A stretch of 64,000 bases of DNA from Mortierella sp. BCC40632. Its lineage: Eukaryota > Mortierellomycota > Mortierellomycetes > Mortierellales > Mortierellaceae. The stretch covers positions 907,501 through 971,500 of the forward strand of contig WAEK01000018.1 in the NCBI GenBank assembly GCA_011634665.1, written 5' to 3'. Shown in pieces: positions 45,477 through 56,620 of the stretch; position 1 is the first letter of the stretch, and each line of letters begins with the position of its first letter. The position numbers were made by a program, and so were the translations under genes. The notes below the pieces were generated by a model that worked only from the letters and a program-made list of their open reading frames with translations, had not been told where the DNA came from and did no database searches.

Positions 45477-46292
45477 ATTGAGAGGTTTGTGAGGTATTTG
45501 AGCGAGTGCGATATACAAAGGAAGAGGGGGAAGGAATGAAGGAAAGAAAAAGAGAACAAGAGTGAAGAGAGTAGAAGAAGGAACAACCAAAAGCTGAGTG
45601 TGGGACAATGGCCGCTGGGGTCGAGGCTTTTATATCTAGCTGGGTGTGGCGTTGGTTTTTTTCTTTTCTTGATAGCCCCTGGATCGCTTCAATTGCGTGG
45701 GATCCCACCGATGTGAGCTGATAGAAAAGAAAAGAGTGAGGTAATCCGCATTATGCAAGTTTGTGCTAGTTCTTTCGGCCCTCGCAAGAGTTGCACAGAC
45801 AGAGATGAGGTGGTTTTTCAGCATTGCGATAATCTGTTCCAGTAAGGGGTGGGCCCGATCTAAGCGCCGTGGCATGCGTCCCCTACTCTCACAGGAAGAA
45901 GAAGAAGAAAAAAAAAGGGCCTGCCCGAGATCACCAGTCATGGATGAGGCCAAGAGGGCTTGAGGCTGGACCTTTGGCCTAGGATCATGATAGTTCCTGC
46001 CCCTTTCAAGTGAGACGCGTGCTCAACGGCTAAAGGACCGTACAGAGAGGACGCGATCAGGAGCATTTGTACGTTGAACTGGACATCGATCTCCTGTTGC
46101 TAATGGCTGCATCAACCCCCCTCCCTTTTGCCCATCTCATCGCCATTGAAACGACATTCCACATCTTACCATCCCAACCCCTGTTGTACACGCCAGACGC
46201 TGACACACCGAGAGCCTTCATCTTCCATACTCCAGGAACACAGAGCCAGGACCAGACGCCCCTATACCAGACCATTAGACATTTCAACCAAC
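45477..46292. other. Divergent region between methyltransferase and ARL5
   Basis: GA/CT tracts near 45520-45560 and A-rich tracts near 45900-45917. An open frame on + from about 46103 (MAASTPLPFAHL) has no recognisable feature and is taken as ARL5 leader. No further gene seen. Confidence 0.4.
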
Positions 46293-46703
46293 ATGGTAAC
46301 CAAGCAGCCCATGCAGAATGCCAAAAAAAAAAAAAAAAAAAAAAAAAGCAGCGCCCCCAGTGGCAGGCCCACCATTTGGGATTGACATTCTCGGTCCTGC
46401 AACTCGGATTTAGACATTTGGGAATGCATTGGAGAAGAAGATTATCAGGATCTGGACTGATGGTCATCCTTTCGTTTCTGGCTCGCTACTTAGGGCATTG
46501 TGCTAACAAAACTCTGGAGGAGACTCGTCAGCAAAGAAGAAGTCAAGATTGTCATTGTCGGTTTGGATAATGCAGGAAAAACGACTGTGCTATACAAGCT
46601 GTAAGGATGCAGGAATGTGTGTGTGTGTGTGTGTGTGTGTGTTTTTCTTGGACCATCTTGTGTGATGGCGTTTCTAGCAGAAGCATAAATGGAAGAGACG
46701 ACC

Positions 46704-46734
<31 letters not shown>

Positions 46735-47678
46735 TGTCGCATCTCTCCCCCAATACCAGACTACTGAATGAGGTGGTAGTGACCACACCAACGATAGGAA
46801 GCAACGTGGAAGAAATTACATACAAAAATATCAAGTTTTTCATGTGGGCAAGTTGAACGTCTCGTAGTCCTAGGGAGTCTCTTATCTCTCCACAACCTGT
46901 CGGTTGCATTGCACAGACAATGGACTTTTTGGGTCGTCACTTTTTAATATTTCCTCCCTACTAACCGGCTCACTGTCTCCTCTGCTTCTCCTTGGACGGG
47001 TCTTGCTACACTATCAGGACATTGGTGGACAAGAGTCTCTACGCTCATCATGGAAGACGTACTACGTCAACACAAGGGCTGTGATTATGGTTATTGATAG
47101 CTCAGACAAGGAAAGGCTGCACATATCAAAGACAGAGCTGCATACGATGATGGAGTCTGAGGTAAGAAGATATCCTCGTCAAAAGACCAGAGAGGTCGTG
47201 GCCGTGGTCGAAAGTGTTCTTAGCAGTGTCTATGTACTCAAGACTGCGTAGACCAATGTCAATCATGGTAAAGACTATCGTCCTAACCCTTATGTCCTTC
47301 CTCTCTCTCACCCCCTCTCCTCCCTAGTCACTTCGGAATGCAAGTCTGCTTATATTTGCAAACAAACAGGACGTCAAAGGCGCATTGAGTGCCGCCAAGA
47401 TATCAGAGGCCCTTGCGCTCTCAACTCTGAGAGACCGACAGTGGCATATCCAAGCATGCTCTGCCCTAACTGGAGATGGGTACGTTGTTTTTCCTCTTTC
47501 CTCTCTCCACAGCCGTTTGTTTTTTTCTGGCGGCTATTTTGATTGCTGTTGTTTGCGTCCGCGAAAACCCTGCTATACTGACGGAACATGTTATGTCCTC
47601 TGTCCTCCGCGGTATTGTGTATACAATAGGTTATTTGAGGGTCTTGACTGGATTGTTTCTCAGATCAGCTCCCAGTAG
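46293..47678 (+). CDS. ARL5: ARF-like small GTPase ARL5, 180 aa, six exons, first coding exon is the ATG alone
   Basis: Exons: 46293-46295, 46494-46600, 46760-46847, 47018-47161, 47328-47479, 47630-47678. The spliced protein reads [19 protein letters not shown], so Gly2 for N-myristoylation is created by splicing. G1 loop GLDNAGKTT, switch [11 protein letters not shown], switch [16 protein letters not shown]4 NKQD and G5 CSALTGDG are all present, ending [22 protein letters not shown] and [10 protein letters not shown] are ARL5-specific rather than ARF1. Length equals animal ARL5 (179 aa). ARL5 acts at the trans-Golgi with GARP/retrograde traffic. Intron 3 has a GC donor (TGG|GCAAGT). The long poly-A at about 46322-46347 is inside intron 1. 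The alternative ATG at 46460 would need a ~30 bp intron and is less likely. Confidence 0.92.
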
Positions 47679-48509
47679 CAAGCACAATCGCAGAGTGGGG
47701 GAGTCGCTGAGCATCCTCTAGTTGGCACGAGGTCTAATAAATGACGCCACAGCGAGCACGACAACACATTGGCTGAGACGCGGTGCAACGCGGCACCCTG
47801 TCTCGTCCTCCTCACTAGCTGGCGCCTGGGGAGGGTGGGTGAAGGAGAATGGTCGGGATGTACAGTGTGTGTGGGCAGAAAGGGCGGAAGACGGGAAATG
47901 GAGTGAGGCATTTTTTTTCCGTCCAGTACATATTCATGTCCCGAAATGGTAGGTGACAGTTTGACAGGTCTGGTGGGCCAATTCGATGCCGCCCGTCAGT
48001 AAGAAGTGACAGGTGCGTGGGCCATGTCCTGGCTGTTGTGGACCAGAACATTGAGAAGGAGAGAGAGCAAGAGAGAAAGAGAGAGAAAGAGAGAGAAACT
48101 GAGAGAGGACAGCGAAAATGCCCGGTCCAAACCCTTTTCCTTCTCGCCCACTTGTCGTCGCCGTCTGTACTTCTGTCCCCGCTCTGCCCCGCTCCCTGCT
48201 GCCCCTTGTCTCGCTTTGCTTGCTTGCTCGCTCCCCGCCAGTACATTGAAAAACGATCTCTTCCATCCCATCCTGCGTCTTTTTACCCATCTTCAGCGCT
48301 CATCTTTTCTCTTCCTTGTTTTTTTTTTTTTCTTTTTTCATTTCGTTTTCTCTTACTTTCCTCACAGACCCATCATCACCCCCCTCCCCCCATTTTCTAC
48401 TCTCTCCCAACACATTTGTACTTGACCGATCTTGCATCGACTCTCTCCTGTTCCACACAGTCCATGAACCTTGCCTGTTCCTGATCCACATTTCTGCTTT
48501 TGCCTTCGA
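47679..48509. other. Upstream region of the His-rich gene
   Basis: GA-rich stretch 48052-48105, T-run near 48318-48335, pyrimidine-rich 48350-48450. Only short composition-driven ORFs. Presumed promoter and 5'UTR. Confidence 0.4.
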
Positions 48510-50667
48510 ATGGACTCCAGTATACCTCAGTCAGCACTGGCCGTCGATGCATTTGCTGTATCCTCTCGCGCAGGCCCCGCCCCTGCTGCCATGGGATCCT
48601 CCTCGGTGACACAGACATCAAGGCGACGCCATGAAGCGGAGTCTCAGCCACCCAAGGAGGACAAAGACTCGACGACAACGACAACGACGCTGCCACGCTC
48701 GTCTTCCCCTTACGAAGCCCGGGGGAGCCTCGATACCTTGGCTGCTGCGGCCCTCAAGCCAATGGCTGAGCCCTTAGTCCCACGCCATAGTCATGGCCCT
48801 CACCATAGCCATAGCTTCGAGCACGGTCACGAACACGGCCATGAACACGGCCATGAACACGACCATGGTCATTCTGATAGTCGTCTCATCGCAGGTCGTC
48901 AGCCTTCGCCTTGTAATAGCGACCCTGATACGGACCTGCCCAGGCATGAGACGGCTCGTAACAGAAATAGTCACCTCGACCGAGGTCCCATTGCTTCGCT
49001 TGCACCGTCGCCCATTCACAACTCGTCCACTAGCCGGTATCACTACCGGGAACAACAGCACTCTGATGAAGATTCAGAAGAAGCGACATTGGCGCCAATG
49101 TACCACCGCCGTCCAGATAGAAGACCACCACTGCATCTCTCACCACACGAACAGCGGCCACAACATGACGAAGCGTACGACAAGGCCAAAGATCGTACCG
49201 CCATCAGGTACACAGCTGTCGAGACGGATGCAGACATGGATATCACAAAGCAGCAGGACAGTGACCAACGGGCTCCCGTCTCGTACCGTTCTCCAGGCTC
49301 ACTGCATGTGATGTCAGACATCGCCAAGGTAAAAAGAGCTACGGAGCGAATCGGCACTCGACCGGGTCGGTACTGGGCGAAGCAGAGGAAAGAGCGCGTA
49401 TTCAACAAAACAGCGAAAAGAGCGCGTGCGAAAGAGTGTGTGTGTGAGTGAGAGAAAGGGGGAAGGGAGCGACCTCAAAGGCGAGCCAAAGGCTAGAGAT
49501 GAAATGCAATCATCAGGGCGAGCCGTTAATCTGTCGCCTGATTTTCAATGTCCTATCATGCTTAGCCGTCCTCGCGGGCCACCATGTCCATCTCGTCTCT
49601 TCTAGGTAAGCTTTGGGGTGTGCTTGTGCTCATCGAGACCGACACCAATTAGTCTGCACCTGTTCTCTCCCCCTCTCCCTTGCCTATTGCAGATTTGCTG
49701 ACAATCTTTTTTTGCTGTTCATCGATCCTCGCGTTGACACTTCAAATCAGGCGATTCTTCAACGCCCACATTCCCACGCAGAGCGTTCGATGATGAGGAC
49801 TATTCAAGTCCCGCCTATCGTACGCAGCCACCTCAGGAGACTGAGCGCCATCGTGCCAGAGACGCAAGATCGGAAAACCCTTTCGAGATAGGCAATCCCA
49901 TGGGCCAAAGAGGTACGGGCAAAGACGATGCAATAACTGGAAGGATAGTTTTAGCGGACCCTCGCGGGTACTTTCCAAAGCCTGCCACTGAGTCGTGTAC
50001 CGTAACACAAAGTTAACCCAACCCATGCGCATACTGCTCGTGATTATCGCTCCCCCTTTCCCTTCCTGATGCACTTAGAACAACCCTCTGGTCGGTCCAA
50101 CAAGAATGACCGCAACAACGCCGACCCTGTAGGCCAACCCTCTCTCCACTATACCCAGGATCGCTCCAGGAACAGTCCTCCCGACCTCCAACGTCTTCGC
50201 CGCGACAGTATCTCGGAACAAAAGCAAACCACGAACACTGAAGTTGAAGCTGGTGAAGGGTCTCATCAAGTCTCTACTCCTCATCTGCACCCAGAAGCGC
50301 AGTCGTCTCAATGTGGCGATGCCGTACGACACCACGTTCATCACTTGGCTCATCAGCACCATACTCACCAGCGTCAGTTTATCCATCTGCACCCGCATCC
50401 TCATATGCATACTGTGACCCATCCACATACTCTTGTCCATCACCATCACCCTCCTCAGTACCCACACACACACGTCTCCTCGCCACATCAACATCTCCAT
50501 CAGCATCTCCATCACTATCATCATCACAAACCTGGTAGTGATGGTTCGACGACATCTGCGTTCTCCTATGTCCCAAGATCTCTTGGCCTTGTAAGAAACG
50601 ATTTAATTGTAATTGGACTCGTAGAATAGCCTAGAAAGTGGAAGACCTTGATAGTAACTTACCCACA

Positions 50668-50704
<37 letters not shown>

Positions 50705-52263
50705 GCTAAAACTCTTCTCTATGAATTCTTATAGAGCCTTAATCCTAGATTAAAGGTCAATGCAACGCAGGTGTACATCTCGTACCTCATTCAGCTTGAC
50801 AAAATGGTAAGTAAAATTTTCGACTAATGTCCAAATCTTTATCAGTAGAAGTTTCTTCCTCACTTTGTCCTCGTTGACCCCTCATTTTCACACCTTTGCT
50901 GTCTTTTTTTTACTGACCACTGCCATAGCAACGGGATCAACATCGTATGAGGTCGTCTGAAAAGCAAAGATCGCTTCAGGAGTCGACAAGCACTTCGGTC
51001 GAGAGCGGAGGAAATAATCAGTCGCCCTTTAAACAGCCACTTTCTCAACCACATTCCAGGACGACCACCACAAGTGAATCACAAAGCCAAAGCACGTTAG
51101 TAGATGGTTTGAATCGGTCACAGCTCGGAGAAGAGACCGACGAAAAGGAACAACAGGGTGACCGCAGGGATGAAGATACAGAAATGTCAGCTCAGGATAT
51201 ATCCATGGCTGTTGTGACTAGCAAGGCAGCTGCAGCCAACACACGGCATACGGCGACCGTACCTCATGTCCCCCATGTCCACTTTGCTCATCACCATCAG
51301 CACTCACACGGGCATGCACACACTGCGCCTATTCTTCCAGCACACATCCATCCAGCCCATCATCACCATCATGCTGTGATTCCAGCAAAAACAGATAGAC
51401 GATCCTCTACTTCTGGTAATATCACAGGAGGAAGCAAGTCAGGCAGCTCACCGACAGTGCATCGACACCATACTCTACATCACCATCACCCACATCATCA
51501 CCCCTATCATCCTAACCACCCTAACCACCAACATCACTTTCACCATCATGGCCACCCTGCTTTCAATCATAACCACAACCATAGCCATAGCCATAGTCAT
51601 AGCCACGGCCATGTCCATGTCCATCATAAGCATGCTCACCATAAGCACTCACATAGTCATAGTCATAGTCATACAGGACATTCTCACGGGCGCCACCAAA
51701 CTAGTCCGACCCAAGCTCGTGATTGTGAGCAGCAACAGGGCCATGGGTCACAGTTGGCCTTACCAGCTTCTTCACAAGCAAAATCCTCTTCCTCTCCGTC
51801 GACTTCTTCCGCATCGCCTAGTGTCTCGTCTAGTGCCTCTCCCGACTCGACCCGACAACACTCGAGCCCAACTATGACCCGTCCAGAACGAAGACCCAAC
51901 TCACCCCCGGGATCAAGTGACAAGGATCAAGATCCAGAACCTGTTGATGCAGATCCAAAACCATCCACCGAGTCTTTGACAGGCAATGAGCCACCGCGTT
52001 CACCTTCACAGTCGATGCCTTTGTCCTCGTCTCCATCCTGGAAAAGAACCTCTCATCCGAATACGATACCAACCGACTCGGAACATGAGAGTCGATCCCA
52101 ATCTCGTTCTCCTTTTGTTCACCCGGTTCTGAAACATTCTCAATCCATGTCCCCACCCTTGGATTATCGAGTTCAACCAAGGGAGCATTCGCCGCTTTTG
52201 CTCGACGCTACGTCGTCGTCACCGATACCAACAAACGTAGATCATTCGATGAATGTAGATTAA
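48510..52263 (+). CDS. Histidine-rich, largely disordered protein of unknown function, 979 aa, six exons
   Basis: Exons: 48510-49328, 49566-49605, 49751-49912, 50079-50590, 50735-50806, 50929-52263; exon 2 is only 40 nt and was placed by phase (DIAK-PSSRATMSISSLLG-DSSTP). Three histidine-rich tracts: HGHEHGHEHGHEHDHGH (near 112-130), an HHVHHLAHQHHTHQ run continuing for ~100 aa in exon 4, and HNHNHSHSHSHSHGHVHVHHK with flanks in exon 6. One short ordered segment, KVNATQVYISYLIQLDKMQRDQ (exon 5-6 junction), is strongly helical. The MSISSLL motif resembles short motifs in fungal transcription regulators (weak). The rest is Ser/Pro-rich (SRSQSRSPFVHP). No catalytic domain or membrane segment. 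Possible metal binding or nuclear-speckle targeting by poly-His is inference. Introns 4 and the 3' flank hold 33- and 31-nt T-runs. Confidence 0.75.
50670..50702. repeat. 33-nt poly-T run in intron 4 of the His-rich gene
   Basis: An uninterrupted T-run ending about 30 nt before the exon 5 acceptor. A similar 31-nt run is at 52280-52310, just after the stop codon. Confidence 0.95.
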
Positions 52264-52276
52264 CACGAGAAGATCT

Positions 52277-52312
<36 letters not shown>

Positions 52313-52429
52313 TTCTTCAGTGCTCTTCCTATATAGTAGTTGTAATTTAAGAATCCTTCCTCTTTACGAAACCGGGAGGTCTATACGTGTGTGTAGGTGT
52401 GAAAGAAGTGGGGAGGAGGAGGAGGAGGT

Positions 52430-54366
52430 TTACTGTGTCTTGACTCCTTTCCCTGCTAAACGTGCTGCATCTTTGAGAGAAATCCAACCTAGGATTCTGG
52501 CCTTTGAGGGCTGAAGAGATTGAGTCGAAGGATTCGAATCCATTGGTTCCTTCAAAGAGATTGGAGTAATAGTAGTAGCAGTGGCTCTAGAATGAGTGGT
52601 CGACTCGAGGTACTCTTGGATTCGCAAGAGTCGATCCAGAGCCAACTCGATACTTTCTCTCTTGGACTCGGCTACCTCGAAAATCGATCCTGTCCACAAA
52701 GATACTGCCGACTCTTCGTTGACTCGTTCATTGTGTCTCGAATAGACCGAATCCCTGTGTTCATAAAAATCTGGGGATAGAATTCGATGAACAGGAACCC
52801 GCTCAAAGATACACAGAGTCTTGTCATTGGTAGAAAAAAGTGCTGCGGACCGTTTCATTTCATCCAAGATTGAAAAAGTAAACGTGACAAAGCCGTATTC
52901 AAGATTACAAACAGGTTGGTCCTTGTCTGGGAAAAGCTGTAACGTAAACATACAAGTATTCCTAGGGACAATTGCACCCTGCGGTAAATCAGAGTCGACT
53001 ATCAGAGTCCACGGACCGATCACGGTCTTTTCCTTTTCCTCAAACATCCTCACAATCGGTGTGCGGAGGGTCGAATGCTCCAGATAACAGGGTGTGTCAA
53101 TCATTGGCTTTGGCCAAGCCTTGGTTTCTTCCTCGTCCGTCTCGGATCCCTTGTCGACACCTACACGAGCTAGTCCTGGGCTCGCATGAGCAATGTTCAA
53201 CTCTGACATGAATGCCTGGTCGAGGCAGACGGCCTCCAGAAACTCTTTCATCGTACCAAGATGATAAAATTTGGAGGTGTTCAGGACCATGACCTCCATG
53301 GAGACTCCTGCATAGTCAAAGGCCCGTCGGACAAGCTCCCGTCCGTGTTGATGTGGATCAGTAGGGAGGTTATCCTTAAGAGTTTCCCACGCGGGTAGTG
53401 GATTGTTGAGATTCGAAGTCGATGTCTTTCCTTGTGGAAAACAAAGGACATCAGCCCAGGCCTCCAAGTCGCACTGCGAGGGCAGCTCAGAATAGATCTA
53501 ACCAAAGTATGAATGAGAGTGGGTAAACATTTACTTGCATAGACAAAGAAAAAGACTCGCCATTGTTAAGCAACCAAGAAGAAAAAGACGAAAAGACATG
53601 ATAAATAAGCAGCGAGATAGTGTGGAACGTACATTAGCCAAGACCTGGGCTGTTTGCGGATCAAAATAGTAGCACCCGTCTGTATACACAAACTCGGGCT
53701 GTCCACTCGGCCGGTCTTTATAAATCAAATCTGAGGTACTCTTCATCAAATCTACCAACACAGAGAAGCATTTTTGATTAGGGTCTGACCTTAATTTCAT
53801 AATACCCTCTTTTTTTTTGGACCTGTCCAATGGAAGTGGAAAGTGAAGGGTCAACTGACCTTCAGACGGTTTATGAAGAAACCGGCGACAATTCAACAGA
53901 AAAGAGGAACGGTCTTTGGCAGGACGTCCATAATCGGCAAGGACAAGGCCATTGGGATCATCCAGTAGGTACACACCATGTTGTGAACCAATCTCTAACG
54001 AAGAAGGATGAGCCAGGGCCGTAATTATATATGGCTTTGACTCTGTGGGGAAAGGCGTCTTGGAATAGAGTAACTCGATACCATCGGCGCTAGTCAAAAG
54101 TACCTTTCAATGGGGAGGGGGGGGGGGTTTTTGGTACACGTCAGCAGGTTAGGGAGAGGTCCCTTGCAACCAATAGTTGATGAATAAGAGATAAAAGGCC
54201 TAGACTTACTCCAGGAGGCATGGACTGCAAGAGATGAAGGTAAAGAACAAGTTTAAGTTCCAACACCTGGATCCCATCCGAGTTGTTTGCTACATTCCAA
54301 GGTGAGAATCTGAAAATTAGCCAATGAAGAATGACTCTAGGGCTATAGATATCGACTGACCTAGAG

Positions 54367-54415
<49 letters not shown>

Positions 54416-55108
54416 TTCTTTTACCTTGAGGTAGAGTCATGAAAATCTTGCCTCGTGCACTAACATGGGGAAGACGGGTGCTATAGCCACCAGCATGAAT
54501 CAAAAGAGTTCTTGCTATTCTTTCATCAATGTAATTGATAGAGTCCGTCAAAAGGTTAGAGAGCCATTCTCTATCACAAGAGACGCGTGCACTTCCTGCA
54601 GTGGGAGGCGGGGAGGGAGAGAAGAAGCTCTCTTGGCCTAACCATTCTGAAGAAACTCTGTCGAGTACTGTTCCTGGAGGACTTTCATGACCCAAAAGGT
54701 TGATCCACCACTTCCAATCTTGGACTCGGGTGGATCCTCAATGACATGATATCTAAAGATTCAACTTGGGTGCTTAGGTCTTTTTTTTTTTTTCCTTTTT
54801 CTTTTTCTTTGCAGGTCCGTTTTGAGCAAATAAAGAGGGGAATACCTCGCTTGTCTTGGTATAAGCCCTGTCGAGACCTTGTCCTCGATTCTTTGGAGAT
54901 AGCTATCACGCTGTAGAGCATTTCCTGCCGTGATGACCACGATATCCCAGAATGGGTCCTCTTCCTTGGACGGTCTAGGTCCAGGTCCTGGTTCAGGAAC
55001 AGGGTGACCTTGGTCCGGTGAGGAGGCTAGAATTCGCGTGTAAGAGTTGAGATTGCGGATGAACACGTCTCGTAGGACATTGGAGAGCTCATCTGAAGCG
55101 GTGGTCAT
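52430..55108 (-). CDS. FPGT: Fucose-1-phosphate guanylyltransferase / GDP-fucose pyrophosphorylase, 684 aa, seven exons
   Basis: Makes GDP-L-fucose from L-fucose 1-phosphate and GTP (salvage route). Exons on the complement: 54846-55108, 54643-54752, 54425-54595, 54210-54289, 53860-54103, 53633-53751, 52430-53497. Landmarks: DIVVITAGNALQRDSY, RYHVIEDPPESKIGSGGST (pyrophosphorylase loop), LLIHAGGYSTRLP with GKIF, VLELKLVLYLHLLQSMPPG, LTSADGIELL, FVYTDGCYYFDPQTA, and a long C-terminal beta-rich domain (GPWTLIVDSDLPQGA). These match the Fucokinase/FPGT family (PF07959) without an attached GHMP kinase. Intron 5 is 108 nt, in frame and stop-free, so retention would add 36 residues after HKPSE. Fucose occurs in polysaccharides of Mortierella-type fungi. 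Divergent neighbour at 55313. Confidence 0.9.
54365..54416. repeat. (CT)n microsatellite in an FPGT intron
   Basis: About 24 dinucleotide copies between exons 3 and 4 of FPGT, read as (GA)n on the coding strand. Confidence 0.95.
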
Positions 55109-55312
55109 TTTCTCTTTTCCTGTCCTGGGGAAGGGGGTATGATGATGGTTAAATAGGTCGAGCAGGAGAAAGAGAGAGAGAGAGGAGAAAAAAAAAAAAA
55201 AAAAAAAAAAGATGCAGAAGCAATTTCCAAAAGAAAACGTTAATTAACCCAAAAATGGGGATCTCATCCGAGTTTCTCCCTTCTCCATCCTCCTCTCCAT
55301 TTCACTTCTTCC
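55109..55312. promoter_or_regulatory. Shared divergent promoter of FPGT and the asparagine-synthetase-like gene
   Basis: Only 204 bp separate the two start codons. It contains a GA-repeat (about 55168-55184), a poly-A run (about 55188-55210) and ATTAACCCAAAAATGGGG. A bidirectional promoter is inferred; no specific operator was identified. Confidence 0.5.
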
Positions 55313-56491
55313 ATGGCCGACAACAAGCCGTTGACAGCTGAGGTATCATCAACCTCTCCAGCAGCCGAACCCTACCAGAGCGATCCTGCCCGGATTGCAG
55401 AGCTTCGTCGACTCTTGTTGGCCTCAATTGCTAAATCTACCCCTTGTGATGCCATTCTGCTCTCAGGAGGCGTAGATACCTCAATCTTGGCCGATGCTGC
55501 CTTTGACGTTTACAAAAAGGAACTAGCTTCAAACCCCACCACAGACGATGCTTCTCAATCTCCTCCTCCTCCACCTCTGAAGCAAGCGATCACAGTCCTT
55601 TGCACGGACGATGCCACAGACGAGTTTTATGCGACTCAGATCGCGGCCAGGAGAGGATTGGATCACACGGTGGTCAGGATCACTCTTGACTCAGTTCTCG
55701 AGGAACTCGAGTTCTGTATCAAGGTACTCGAGACATTTGATCCGATGGAGCTCCGGAACTCGATCGTCATCGCTCGAGGTCTCTCCATCGCCCATGCTCA
55801 GGGCCATTCAACTGTCATGACAGGGGACGGAGCGGACGAACTCTTTGCAGGTTACTCGTTCCTACACAACATGTCTGCAGAACGGTTGCAAGCCTATTCC
55901 AACAAGTTGACCAAAATGATGCGGTTCTCAGGAGTGAATCTGGCCAAGGCCCTTGGAATGAGACTTGTCCAACCCTTTCTGGATCAAGAATTAATTGCCT
56001 TTTCTCAACAATGTTCTCGGGACGAAAAGATCAATTATCATGAACATTTGCAGGATCGAGTCTGGCAGGATCGATTAGAGGGTCGACAGCTTCATGGAAA
56101 GTTTATCCTTCGAGAAGCCTTTGAGGATGTGGCGTTTTCGGCCTGGCGGAAAAAGGAACCTATCGAGGTGGGTTCAGGAACAACGACCTTGCCCAAGTTG
56201 TTTAAAGAATCAATGACTCCCGAGGCTTTGAAGGAGGAACAGGATCGGATCTTGGAACAAGATGGAATCAAGATCCGGGATGCGGAGCATCTTCAATATT
56301 ACAAGGTCTTTAAAAAGGTCTTTGGAGATGATCCTTCGACTTATCCACCAAAATTGATCAAGGATGGAAGAGACCCTTGTCCTGGATGTGGTTTCAACCT
56401 CACCACCCCCGATCAGACCTTTTGTGTCATCTGTGGACAATGGCCTGCACGTGAACTTCCACCCCCAGAAGAAATAGCAAAGTCTGAATAG
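55313..56491 (+). CDS. PP-loop ATPase, asparagine-synthetase-like, with C-terminal zinc ribbon, 392 aa, single exon
   Basis: ATG at 55313. The PP-loop LLSGGVDTS (Ser51-Ser57) sits near the N-terminus with no class-II glutaminase domain before it. Family motifs follow: VLCTDDATDEFYA, AARRGLDHTVVRI, and the synthetase motif VMTGDGADELFAGYSF. VQPFLDQELIAFSQQ and KFILREAFEDVAF match the C-terminal half of asparagine synthetase B. The end carries Cys356-Cys359 and Cys371-Cys374 (CPGCG, CVICG), a zinc ribbon not found in AsnB but known in other PP-loop enzymes such as tRNA thiolases. It presumably adenylates a carboxyl or base and transfers ammonia or sulfur; substrate unknown. True AsnB (about 550-590 aa) is excluded by the missing glutaminase. 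Confidence 0.82.
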   Translation: MADNKPLTAEVSSTSPAAEPYQSDPARIAELRRLLLASIAKSTPCDAILLSGGVDTSILADAAFDVYKKELASNPTTDDASQSPPPPPLKQAITVLCTDDATDEFYATQIAARRGLDHTVVRITLDSVLEELEFCIKVLETFDPMELRNSIVIARGLSIAHAQGHSTVMTGDGADELFAGYSFLHNMSAERLQAYSNKLTKMMRFSGVNLAKALGMRLVQPFLDQELIAFSQQCSRDEKINYHEHLQDRVWQDRLEGRQLHGKFILREAFEDVAFSAWRKKEPIEVGSGTTTLPKLFKESMTPEALKEEQDRILEQDGIKIRDAEHLQYYKVFKKVFGDDPSTYPPKLIKDGRDPCPGCGFNLTTPDQTFCVICGQWPARELPPPEEIAKSE

Positions 56492-56620
56492 ATCAACAAA
56501 TTGTACTTGTGAAGTTAAAAGAAAAAAGAAGCAAAAAAAAAATGAGAGAAGGAGAGGGGAGAGATTTAACTTTTTGTTCTTGGAATCTCCAACTTTTCAT
56601 TCTTCACCTATATTAACAAA

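Noticed and set aside
46460..46500. Alternative ARL5 start [11 protein letters not shown] (Gly2 replaced by Val)
   Set aside because: It is in the wrong frame for the GTPase and would need a ~30 bp intron; the ATG-only exon at 46293 gives a perfect family N-terminus.
47815..48484. Overlapping ORFs on both strands before the His-rich gene
   Set aside because: Composed of GA/CT repeats (EREQERKREKERE, SLSLSFSLALS) in a leader region; no shared features with any family.
51548..51877. Hydrophobic ORF (MATLLSIITTTIAIAIVIATA...) overlapping the His tract
   Set aside because: A frame-shift shadow of CAT/CAC repeats, which read ITI/IVI in another frame.
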